The translations under genes were made by a program, and so were the position numbers. DNA of 25,496 nt, from positions 1 to 25,496 of the forward strand of contig JAZRFM010000011.1 in assembly GCA_045661345.1 (NCBI GenBank). Direction: 5' to 3'. The first letter of the stretch is position 1. Each line of letters starts with the position of its first letter. Of the stretch, positions 1 through 6,423 are shown in pieces. This DNA is from RUG12461 sp045661345. GTDB taxonomy: Bacteria > Bacillota > Clostridia > Lachnospirales > Lachnospiraceae. The notes under the pieces are model-generated. The model was given only the letters and a program-made list of their open reading frames with translations. It was not told the origin of the DNA and made no database searches.

Positions 1-32
1 CGACAAATGTCAGCGAGATGGAGCGAAGCGAA

Positions 33-225
33 ATCGAGCTGATCACTTTTCGGAGTAAGAACACGAGGAAGAAGCGAAGCGGATTCCGAGTGATCGATTG
101 CGAAGTGATTGTCGCAATCGAGCTGATCACTTTTCGGAGTAAGAACACGAGGAAGAAGCGAAGCGGATTCCGAGTGATCGATTGCGAAGTGATTGTCGCA
201 ATCGAGCTGATCACTTTTCGGAGTA
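33..225. repeat. 84-bp tandem repeat, two full copies plus a partial third
   Basis: The block starting ATCGAGCTGATCACTTTTCG begins at 33, 117 and 201, giving an exact 84-bp period; the third copy stops near 225. Each unit contains an inverted repeat (CGATTGCGA and TCGCAATCG around an 8-base loop) nested in an outer GTGATC/GATCAC pair, so each can fold into a cruciform or hairpin. As 84 is a multiple of three, an open frame runs through it, but the frame has no ribosome site and its translation is purely repetitive, so I do not call a gene. The array may extend left of the window. Confidence 0.9.
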
Positions 226-264
226 TCGAGAATCTTATATTTGAATATGCCACTGTGTGAAATT

Positions 265-294
265 TTGAGGGTACATTTGATGTATGTTCATAAT
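265..294 (+). promoter_or_regulatory. Candidate promoter of the tRNA operon
   Basis: TTGAGG at 265-270 and CATAAT at 289-294 are separated by 18 bp. Transcription would start near 301, just before the tRNA-Asn 5' end at 306. Both boxes are imperfect, so this is a positional inference. Confidence 0.45.
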
Positions 295-305
295 GAAAAA
301 AATAA

Positions 306-377
306 TCCTCGATAGCTCAATGGTAGAGCACTCGGCTGTTAACCGAGTTGTTGTAGGTTCGAGCCCTACTCGGGGAG
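306..377 (+). tRNA. tRNA-Asn (GTT)
   Basis: The acceptor stem TCCTCGA (306-312) pairs with TCGGGGA (370-376), with discriminator G377. D-arm, anticodon loop CTGTTAA and T-loop GGTTCGAGCC are all present. No CCA is encoded. It is the first gene of a five-tRNA operon. Confidence 0.97.
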
Positions 378-378
378 T

Positions 379-522
379 TTTTCTTTATAACGAAGGGCAG
401 CAACGCTACAGAGCCTCTTTATAAAGAAAAGATGTGACGAGTTCTAGTACGGCCCAGCGACTGTTGCTAAGTTCAATCATCGCACTGCGTGCTCGATTTC
501 ACTAAGCAACGCTGCAGAGCCT
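379..522 (+). repeat. tRNA-operon spacer with hairpin and repeated block
   Basis: The 195-bp gap between tRNA-Asn and tRNA-Glu holds no gene. An 11-bp inverted repeat (379-389 with 420-430, TTTTCTTTATA/TATAAAGAAAA) could form a processing or pause hairpin. The block AGCAACGCT(A/G)CAGAGCCT occurs at 399-416 and 505-522, 106 bp apart, followed by related GTGC..CTCG.TTTCA segments. This suggests the spacer grew by partial duplication. Confidence 0.6.
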
Positions 523-572
523 GCTGATTAGATTCAAACTTCGTGCAAGCACTCGTTTTCATCAAGTCATCA

Positions 573-644
573 GGCCCGGTGGTCAAGAGGTTAAGACATC
601 GCCCTTTCACGGCGGTAACACGGGTTCAATTCCCGTCCGGGTCA
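573..644 (+). tRNA. tRNA-Glu (TTC)
   Basis: Acceptor GGCCCGG (573-579) pairs with CCGGGTC (637-643), discriminator A644. The anticodon stem GCCGC-type arm frames loop CTTTCAC with anticodon TTC, and the T-loop is GGTTCAATTCC. No encoded CCA. Confidence 0.97.
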
Positions 645-662
645 CTTTGGAATGTCAGATAT

Positions 663-736
663 GGACCTTTAGCTCAGTTGGTTAGAGCAACCGGCTCATA
701 ACCGGTCGGTCCTGGGTTCGAGTCCCCGAAGGTCCA
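663..736 (+). tRNA. tRNA-Met, elongator type (CAT)
   Basis: Acceptor GGACCTT (663-669) pairs with AAGGTCC (729-735), discriminator A736. The anticodon loop CTCATAA gives CAT. The fully paired first acceptor position excludes initiator tRNA. A lysidine-modified Ile tRNA also reads CAT, but the body looks like elongator Met; that choice is family knowledge, not proof. Confidence 0.93.
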
Positions 737-763
737 GTAATCCTCATGAAGTGCTCGTAACGA

Positions 764-847
764 GCCCGTGTGGCGGAACTGGCAGACGCGCAGGACTTAA
801 AATCCTGTTGTGGTGACACAGTACCGGTTCGATCCCGGTCACGGGCA
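764..847 (+). tRNA. tRNA-Leu (TAA)
   Basis: Acceptor GCCCGTG (764-770) pairs with CACGGGC (840-846), discriminator A847. The anticodon loop contains TAA, and a long variable arm (TGTTGTGGTGACACAG region) gives the class II tRNA length of 84 nt. Confidence 0.96.
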
Positions 848-865
848 TTCCATAAAGATGAATAT

Positions 866-939
866 GTGCGTGTAGCTCAGCTGGATAGAGCACTTGGCTA
901 CGGACCAAGGTGTCGGGAGTTCGAATCTTCTCACGCACG
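866..939 (+). tRNA. tRNA-Arg (ACG)
   Basis: Acceptor GTGCGTG (866-872) pairs with CACGCAC (932-938), discriminator G939. Anticodon loop CTACGGA gives ACG, whose first base is normally deaminated to inosine by TadA. Last gene of the tRNA operon. Confidence 0.96.
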
Positions 940-948
940 GCTAAAACA

Positions 949-990
949 AAAACCCTCAAAAGCCTTGAAAACAGGCGTTTGAGGGGTTTT
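949..990 (+). terminator. Intrinsic terminator of the tRNA operon
   Basis: A-run plus CCCTCAAA (953-960) and TTTGAGGG (978-985) form the stem, continued inside by GCCT/AGGC, and TTTT follows at 987-990. An A-run on the left side makes it usable also for the convergent minus-strand gene that ends at 1004. Confidence 0.85.
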
Positions 991-1003
991 CTATGACAGG
1001 TTG

Positions 1004-1270
1004 TTATGCCTTTTTCAGGTTCGCTTCCAGCACATCTCTGGTATCGTGTTCCTGATTGTAGGGATCTGCCAGCCAGTGAATCGCATACAGATTCCAGAAA
1101 TGATCGCCGTACGTCTTGCGGTATGCCTCTGTGACAATACCGATCTGATCATAGTATTGAAGCGTGACCCTGTCTCCGACAGCAAAGGCAAAGGGCTGCT
1201 CACTTGCAGATCCTCCGACAGCGTTTTTCATCATTTCATCACTTAGTTCCATGTTCTTGTTCTCAGCCAT
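1004..1270 (-). CDS. Small double-glycine-leader protein, unknown C-terminal domain
   Basis: This 88-residue protein begins with a short leader whose end, ELSDEMMKNAVGG (residues 8-20), matches the acidic-then-GG cleavage pattern of bacteriocin and Nif11-type precursors. About 68 residues follow GG, rich in Tyr, Trp and His, forming what looks like a small beta-rich domain (FAVGDRV, then GIVTEAY) that I do not recognise. The start is well supported: AGGAGGG sits about 9 bases upstream of the ATG. The gene has its own promoter (TTGAAA-17-TATAGT) with paired direct repeats just upstream, and ends at the tRNA operon terminator. It could be an exported peptide or a cytoplasmic protein with a chance GG. 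No exporter lies next to it, but the NHLM exporter later in the window is a possible partner. Confidence 0.75.
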   Translation of the reverse strand: MAENKNMELSDEMMKNAVGGSASEQPFAFAVGDRVTLQYYDQIGIVTEAYRKTYGDHFWNLYAIHWLADPYNQEHDTRDVLEANLKKA

Positions 1271-1335
1271 TTTTTGTTCCCTCCTTTTTCAGCGGTTTTC
1301 CTCATTTTCTGCAGGATTGTTATTTTGATAATGCG

Positions 1336-1364
1336 ACTATATCATCTGGTCATGACACTTTCAA
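1336..1364 (-). promoter_or_regulatory. SigA-type promoter of the double-glycine protein
   Basis: Read on the minus strand, TTGAAA (1359-1364) and TATAGT (1336-1341) are separated by 17 bp, about 66 bp upstream of the start codon. Confidence 0.7.
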
Positions 1365-1372
1365 TGAAACAT

Positions 1373-1408
1373 GTCTATTCGGTTGTTTTTGGTGTCTATT
1401 CGGTCATT
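1373..1408. promoter_or_regulatory. Paired direct repeats 21 bp apart, candidate LytTR-type activator site
   Basis: GTCTATTCGGT occurs at 1373-1383 and 1394-1404, exactly 21 bp apart, ending 8 bp upstream of the -35 box of the minus-strand promoter. LytTR/AgrA-type regulators typically bind 9-bp boxes spaced by about 12 bp, which gives the same 21-bp period. Plus-strand TCGGTTGTT and TCGGTCATT partly fit the loose LytTR consensus with its GTT core. The spacing is seen directly; the regulator is inferred. Confidence 0.5.
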
Positions 1409-1478
1409 GCAGAGGCTTACTGACGCAGCAATCGGGAAATTGGCTGAGTAAAAGTGTAAAGTTATTCTGTAACAGTTC

Positions 1479-2201
1479 CTAAGATAAGCCGGTATCAACC
1501 CGGGACTCTTCGGGGGTAACAAATCTCTTTCCGGTTTCACTCCGGAGATACTCCTCTTTCGTCCCGAAAAAGACCGTATCTCCGATATGCAGGATGTGAC
1601 TGGCATATTTCACGGCTCCCGCAATGTCATGAGAGATCATGATGATCGTGATGCCCTGCCGGTTCAGATTTTCGATCAGCTCATACATCTGGGCAGTGAC
1701 CTTCGGGTCGAGACCGGCCACGGGTTCATCCAGCAGCAGGATTTTCTTTGTTGCACACAAGGCCCTTGCCAGCAGCACTCTTTGCTGCTGTCCTCCGGAA
1801 AGATCCCGGTAAGAGTGGCCGGCAAGATCAGCGATCCCCATAAGCTCCATGTTTTCCGCAGCAAGCGCTTTATCCTCTTTACTGTAAAAAGGATGCAGTC
1901 CGCGGAGGCTCTGACATCCGGAAAGGACGATTTCTTTGACGGAGGCGGGAAAATCCCTCTGTACCGTTGTCTGCTGGGGAAGATAGCCGATCTCATTGGG
2001 TTTTAGTCCGTCACCGGTCAGGAGCTGTCCGCCCAGGGGTTCTATCAAATGCAATAACGTTTTCATCAGGGTGGTTTTTCCGGAGCCGTTTTCCCCCACG
2101 ATACACAGATAGTCGCCCTGATTGACCTGAAACGTGAGACCTGAAGTGACGACCTGCGATTCATATCCGAGGGACAGATCTTTTGCGGTGATGAAAGCCA
2201 T
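1479..2201 (-). CDS. Metal (zinc/manganese-type) ABC transporter ATP-binding protein, ZnuC-like
   Basis: This is a 240-residue ATPase with Walker A GENGSGKT (36-43), Q-loop near 76-77, signature LSGGQQ (134-139), Walker B ILLLDEP (154-160) and switch His191. The motif set and length fit the ZnuC/MntB family, which powers metal uptake with a substrate-binding protein and a membrane permease. It is an orphan here: no permease or binding protein lies on either side (divergent gene upstream, 208 bp of non-coding DNA downstream). It must work with partners elsewhere or be left over from a broken operon. The promoter and a Fur-family-like palindrome lie directly upstream, consistent with metal-dependent repression. 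The start is the ATG after TTTTTCTCC-type sequence on the complementary strand (GGAGAAAAAGAT before ATG). Confidence 0.88.
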   Translation of the reverse strand: MAFITAKDLSLGYESQVVTSGLTFQVNQGDYLCIVGENGSGKTTLMKTLLHLIEPLGGQLLTGDGLKPNEIGYLPQQTTVQRDFPASVKEIVLSGCQSLRGLHPFYSKEDKALAAENMELMGIADLAGHSYRDLSGGQQQRVLLARALCATKKILLLDEPVAGLDPKVTAQMYELIENLNRQGITIIMISHDIAGAVKYASHILHIGDTVFFGTKEEYLRSETGKRFVTPEESRVDTGLS

Positions 2202-2280
2202 ATCTTTTTCTCCTTTTTCTCCGGTGTTTTGGAGGAAACCGGCAGATCACCTGCCGATACGGTTTGAACCGAAATCAATA

Positions 2281-2295
2281 TGAGAACCGTTCTCG
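2281..2295. promoter_or_regulatory. Fur-family-like 7-1-7 palindromic operator
   Basis: TGAGAAC-C-GTTCTCG is a near-perfect 7-1-7 inverted repeat lying immediately downstream of the -10 box of the ZnuC-like gene, where a bound repressor would block initiation. Fur, Zur and PerR boxes share this geometry. Its place before a metal-uptake gene favours Zur or a relative, but the specific regulator is inferred. Confidence 0.6.
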
Positions 2296-2324
2296 ATTAT
2301 AGATGGGAGAAGGGGTTTCGTCAA
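2296..2324 (-). promoter_or_regulatory. SigA-type promoter of the ZnuC-like gene
   Basis: On the minus strand TTGACG (2319-2324), 17 bp, then a perfect TATAAT (2296-2301). Confidence 0.8.
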
Positions 2325-2407
2325 GTCATCTTTTTCCGGGAAACGCATGGAAATTTCCCCCATTTCATGATAAGATATATAGAAAATCGAAAGAATGGAC
2401 GAATACG

Positions 2408-3019
2408 ATGAATACTGGTTTCCTCATAGAACTGATTGGTTATGTAGGCTCGGGTCTGGTGGTTGTCTCCATGCTGATGACCTCTGTCAAGAAGCTGCGG
2501 ATCATCAACATGATCGGAAGCATTATTTTTACGATTTATGCATTGATCATACAATCCTATCCCACAGCCCTCATGAACCTTTGCCTCGTTCTCATCAATG
2601 TGTACAGATTAAGCAGGCTTCGTGAATCCAGTCCGCATTATCATATGTATGAGTGTAACGGAAAGGATGCTTCGCTTCGCTACCTGACGGACTATTATAA
2701 AGAGGATATCCTGCATTTTTTCCCGGACACAAATCTGGAAGCCATCCGGGACTGCAATGCCGTTTATATGGTGGTGAGCGATACCACACCGGTGGGCGTT
2801 CTGATCGGAAACCGGGTCGATGCGGATACGATTGATATCATCGTGGATTATACCACACCGAGATACCGGGATACATCTGTGGGTTCCCTCCTGTATAAGG
2901 AGATCGCAAAGAAGGGGATTCGTAAGCTTCAGTTTTGCGTCAGCTCTGTAGACCATGAGGGTTATCTGAACAAAATGGGATTCACTCGCAGCGTGGAAGG
3001 ATTTGTGAAGGAGCTGTAA
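2408..3019 (+). CDS. Membrane protein fused to a GNAT-like domain
   Basis: The 203-residue product has three hydrophobic segments in residues about 5-75 (IELIGYVGSGLVVVSMLMTS, then IINMIGSIIFTIYALII, then ALMNLCLVLINVYRL). This resembles the YgjV family of small inner-membrane proteins. The remainder, about 80-203, looks like a GNAT acetyltransferase fold: YRDTSVGSLLYKEIAKKG resembles the acetyl-CoA loop and helix, and GYLNKMGF is a typical GNAT C-terminal motif. An upstream in-frame ATG at 2303 would add 35 residues overlapping the divergent promoter, so I start at MNTGFL, though without a clear ribosome site. First gene of a dense plus-strand run. The substrate is unknown. Confidence 0.8.
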   Translation: MNTGFLIELIGYVGSGLVVVSMLMTSVKKLRIINMIGSIIFTIYALIIQSYPTALMNLCLVLINVYRLSRLRESSPHYHMYECNGKDASLRYLTDYYKEDILHFFPDTNLEAIRDCNAVYMVVSDTTPVGVLIGNRVDADTIDIIVDYTTPRYRDTSVGSLLYKEIAKKGIRKLQFCVSSVDHEGYLNKMGFTRSVEGFVKEL

Positions 3020-3032
3020 CGCTTAAAAGACT

Positions 3033-5273
3033 ATGATCATTTCAAAGGACATTCGAAAAAACGAGCATTTTATCAAAAAAGGAACGCCGGCAAACAGTCT
3101 GTACTGGTTGATCAAGGGGCGTGTGGTACTGCTGACGGACGTTTCGGAGGTGGTGCTGTCCGGGGGAAGCGTGATTGGACTGTCGGACATTGCTTCCGCC
3201 AATTATCAGTGCGATTATGTGGCAGTGGAGGACAGCAAGTTCTACATGGTGACGGTGGATAACGGCACGGATCTTTCCCAGATATACCGGAGTCAGAAAG
3301 GATACGGAGAGGTCTTTTTGCTGGCAGTTGCCAGCACGACGAACCAGATCCTCCGGGAATACAACGCGATGTATCAGAAAGCCGACATGTTTTTGCGTAC
3401 GGCAAAGGAGATCAGGCACATACTGGATACCCTTGGTGCGGAGTACGGGGCGCCCGGAGACTACGACAGGATGCTGGACGAGGCGCTGCATGCGGACATC
3501 GGACATGATCCCTACTGGCAGAGCGCTTTTTATCAGGAATTTGCCTCGCGCCCGCTCCCTGCCTTCCAGGCTTTTTTCGGCGGAAAGGAGTCTCTGATCG
3601 ATGGTGAGATCTATCGGGCATCGAGCTATATGAGCGAGGTACAAAGAGATCTGGATGTGGCAAAACGGTATCTGGATACATATCGATCCCTTTTCCTTGC
3701 GGACAACCAAAAGGATCTGACCCAGGTGCTTCTTGCGCTGGCACGGCGTATTCCCGCAGACCGCCGTCAGGAGATTCTGGATACCCTTTCGAACGTGCTG
3801 GCCTTTGCGGAGGTTTCCGGGCTGTATAACGACGAGCAGAAGGATATGCTCTCGGATCTTCTGGATGAGTATGCGGAGAAGCAGGGGGCAGAGGATACGG
3901 CGCAGGAGGAAGAGGAAAAGGATCCGCTGACAGAGATCCTGCTCTATGCGGAATGTGATATGACGCGTGAAGAGGAGATCCGTAAGCTTGTGGCGGATTA
4001 TCGGGATCTGCCGGATCAAACCGCTACCGATGACGATACCAGACAGCTTCGCCGTGCCCTTACCAAAGCCTTTTATGAGCTCTATCTTGCGGTTGTGAAA
4101 AAAGCGGTCACAACGACGGAGCATTCGGCCAATATTTCCATGTTTCTGAATTTCGGCCTGCTGGATGAGTCTCTTGCGGGAGCGGAAAATACCAGGATCC
4201 TGCGCAGGATGGTGCCAAAGCTCCCTTTGTGCAAGGCAGAAAATGTCTTTACCATGGAGGAGTGGCTCCGCAGCATCTACCGCGGAGAGAATGAGCCGTC
4301 CAAAAACGAGTTTGATATGGACTATGAGGCATTTCTTCGGGACGAGAAGAAAAACGGCAATATCCGACCGGAGGAGCTGGAGAAACGCAGGAAGGATCAG
4401 TGGGGCAAGGTCAGGTTTGAAGTGGAGAACATGATGCGTTCCAATGGGCGGACGACCTATGGTCGTGTGCTGACATTCTGTCCCGCACTCACAGAGGCGG
4501 ATCTGACGCAGAACCCGGAGAACGCCCTTGTGACGGCCGAGAAGCTGAAACATGCCATCAGTGAGATCGAAGGAACGGACTATACGCTTTTTTATCATGA
4601 TGTGCTGTTTTCGGATCCGGAGCATGGGATCAATTCGGAGACCGTGAGAGAAAAAATCTATCCGAATATCATCCTGATGCCGAATCCCGGCGTGAAGGCC
4701 ATGATGTGGCAGGAAGCCGCGGGGATCCGCAGCAATACGCCCGCGCGGTTTATGTTTCCGATTTTTCTGATGGCGGATATGAATGATCAGATGCTGCTTA
4801 CCGCCGGACGTTACCGCTGGGAGTACTGCCGCAAGGTGCAGGGCGTACGCTGGAATGACGTGACGGAGAAATCCCTGACCGGGCAATACTGCGATTATCT
4901 GCAGTTCTATAAAAAGAACCGTGAGCTGACCCCTGAGGCAAAAGAAAAGCTGGGACAGGAGCTGACCCGTGTGAAAAACAATTACCGGGAGGTATTTGTC
5001 AGGGATTATATCAGCTGGATGAAGTACGAATCCAAGGGAAGCTTCCGGCTGAATAAAATCACCCGCGATATTCTCATTGAGACCTGCCCGCTGCCCAGAC
5101 AGATCAGGGAGTCCCTGCTCCAGAACCCGACCTTCGGCAAAAAGATGGAGCGCCTTACAAATATGCGGGCGAAGGACAAGAAACGGATGACGATGCTCAT
5201 CGACCGGTATAAGGAAGCAGGCGGAGAAAATCTGGAGCCCCTGGAGAGGATGATGGCGTTCTATGACCTTTGA
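3033..5273 (+). CDS. Cyclic-nucleotide-binding-domain protein, large unknown C-terminus
   Basis: The 746-residue cytoplasmic protein opens with a cupin-like cNMP-binding fold in residues 1-115: KNEHFIKKGTPANSLYWLIKGRVVL matches the start of CAP-type domains, followed by SGGSVIGLSDI. The remaining 600 residues are mainly charged helices with no motif I recognise and no membrane span or helix-turn-helix, so a transcription factor role is not supported. Residues near 290-300 form an acidic stretch. It starts 13 bases after the preceding gene and its last 11 bases overlap the RlmL-like gene, indicating one operon. No clear ribosome site precedes the ATG. Function unknown; ligand-gated scaffold or signalling protein is a guess. 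Confidence 0.82.
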   Translation: MIISKDIRKNEHFIKKGTPANSLYWLIKGRVVLLTDVSEVVLSGGSVIGLSDIASANYQCDYVAVEDSKFYMVTVDNGTDLSQIYRSQKGYGEVFLLAVASTTNQILREYNAMYQKADMFLRTAKEIRHILDTLGAEYGAPGDYDRMLDEALHADIGHDPYWQSAFYQEFASRPLPAFQAFFGGKESLIDGEIYRASSYMSEVQRDLDVAKRYLDTYRSLFLADNQKDLTQVLLALARRIPADRRQEILDTLSNVLAFAEVSGLYNDEQKDMLSDLLDEYAEKQGAEDTAQEEEEKDPLTEILLYAECDMTREEEIRKLVADYRDLPDQTATDDDTRQLRRALTKAFYELYLAVVKKAVTTTEHSANISMFLNFGLLDESLAGAENTRILRRMVPKLPLCKAENVFTMEEWLRSIYRGENEPSKNEFDMDYEAFLRDEKKNGNIRPEELEKRRKDQWGKVRFEVENMMRSNGRTTYGRVLTFCPALTEADLTQNPENALVTAEKLKHAISEIEGTDYTLFYHDVLFSDPEHGINSETVREKIYPNIILMPNPGVKAMMWQEAAGIRSNTPARFMFPIFLMADMNDQMLLTAGRYRWEYCRKVQGVRWNDVTEKSLTGQYCDYLQFYKKNRELTPEAKEKLGQELTRVKNNYREVFVRDYISWMKYESKGSFRLNKITRDILIETCPLPRQIRESLLQNPTFGKKMERLTNMRAKDKKRMTMLIDRYKEAGGENLEPLERMMAFYDL

Positions 5274-6423
5274 AATGCTCTCACCGTGCCACTTCGGGCT
5301 GGAATCGGTACTGAAAAAAGAGATCTATGACCTTGGATACGAGCCGTCGGAGGTGACGGACGGCAGGGTCTTTTTTACCGGAGATGCCGAGGCGGTCTGC
5401 CGCGCCAATATCAATCTGCGTACTGCGGAGCGGGTTTTGATTTCGGTGGGGCGTTTTTCTGCAAAAACCTTTGAGGAATTGTTTGAAGGTGTCAAGGCAC
5501 TGCCCTGGGAGCAGTACCTGCCGAAGGATGCAAGGTTTTGGGTAAAAAAGGCATCCTCGATTAAAAGCGCTCTGTTCAGTCCCTCCGATATCCAGTCCAT
5601 CGTCAAAAAGGCCATCGTAGAGCGGCTGAAGGGCATCTATCATCTCACATGGTTTGAAGAAACCGGAGCGGATTATCCGATCCGTGTTTTTCTCTATAAG
5701 GACGAAGTGACGGTCGCGCTTGATACATCCGGAGATTCTCTGCATAAAAGAGGATATCGGCCGGCTGTCGGGAAAGCGCCCATCTCCGAGACACTGGCGG
5801 CAGCACTTTTGATGCTGACGCCCTGGAAACCGGAGCGGGTTCTTCTCGATCCTTTCTGCGGGAGCGGGACGTTTCCCATCGAGGCGGCCATGATGGCAGC
5901 GCGGATCGCACCGGGCGTCGGCAGAGCCTTTACCGCGGAAGCCTGGACAAATCTGATCGAAAAAAAACAGTGGTACGAGGCCGTAAGCGAAGCGGAGGAG
6001 GAAAAGGATCTTTTCGTCAGGACGGATATTCAGGGCTACGATATTGACGGCACTGTGGTGTCGCTGGCCAGGGAAAACGCTTCCCGTGCCGGTGTGGAGA
6101 AGCTGATCCATTTTCAGCAGCGGGATGTGGCGGATCTGCGGCATCCCAGGAGCTACGGGTTTTTGATCACCAATCCCCCTTATGGGGAGCGGATCTCTGA
6201 GCGGGAGGAGCTGCCTGTGCTTTATGGCACACTGGGGGAGGTTTACCGGAAGCTGGATCGGTGGTCCATGTATGTGATCACGAGTTTTCCGGACGCAGAG
6301 CGCTATATCGGCAGAAAGGCCGATAAAAACCGCAAGATCTACAACGGCATGATACGCACTTATTTTTACCAGTTTATGGGACCGAAACCGTTGAAACGGC
6401 AGGAGAAAAATGCATCTGATTAG
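5263..6423 (+). CDS. THUMP-domain class I SAM-dependent rRNA guanine-N2 methyltransferase, RlmL/YpsC-like
   Basis: The 386-residue protein has an N-terminal ferredoxin-like and THUMP RNA-binding part (about 1-165) and a C-terminal Rossmann methyltransferase. SAM motif DPFCGSG is at 196-202 and the catalytic NPPYGER at 304-310; N/D-PP-Y/F is the signature of enzymes methylating exocyclic amino groups. Length and layout match the Firmicutes YpsC family, equal to the N-terminal half of E. coli RlmL, which makes m2G in 23S rRNA. It overlaps the preceding gene by 11 bp and the next by 14 bp, so translational coupling is likely. The exact rRNA target is inferred from family membership. Confidence 0.93.
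   Translation: MTFEMLSPCHFGLESVLKKEIYDLGYEPSEVTDGRVFFTGDAEAVCRANINLRTAERVLISVGRFSAKTFEELFEGVKALPWEQYLPKDARFWVKKASSIKSALFSPSDIQSIVKKAIVERLKGIYHLTWFEETGADYPIRVFLYKDEVTVALDTSGDSLHKRGYRPAVGKAPISETLAAALLMLTPWKPERVLLDPFCGSGTFPIEAAMMAARIAPGVGRAFTAEAWTNLIEKKQWYEAVSEAEEEKDLFVRTDIQGYDIDGTVVSLARENASRAGVEKLIHFQQRDVADLRHPRSYGFLITNPPYGERISEREELPVLYGTLGEVYRKLDRWSMYVITSFPDAERYIGRKADKNRKIYNGMIRTYFYQFMGPKPLKRQEKNASD

Noticed and set aside
18..260. 80-codon ORF through the 84-bp repeat
   Set aside because: The frame is open only because the repeat length is divisible by three; no ribosome site or promoter.
744..982. ORFs on both strands over tRNA-Leu and tRNA-Arg (for example one starting MAELADAQDLKSC)
   Set aside because: These are translations of tRNA genes, a well-known source of false proteins in databases; the tRNAs explain the DNA fully.
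2303..2407. Upstream ATG extending the membrane/GNAT gene by 35 residues
   Set aside because: It begins inside the divergent promoter region and the added residues look unlike a signal or domain; the membrane segment starts right after the ATG at 2408.
3042..4886. 614-codon minus-strand ORF opposite the cNMP-domain gene
   Set aside because: It is a shadow frame produced by high-GC codon use of the plus-strand gene; the product is a His, Arg and Ile-rich mixture without domains or ribosome site.
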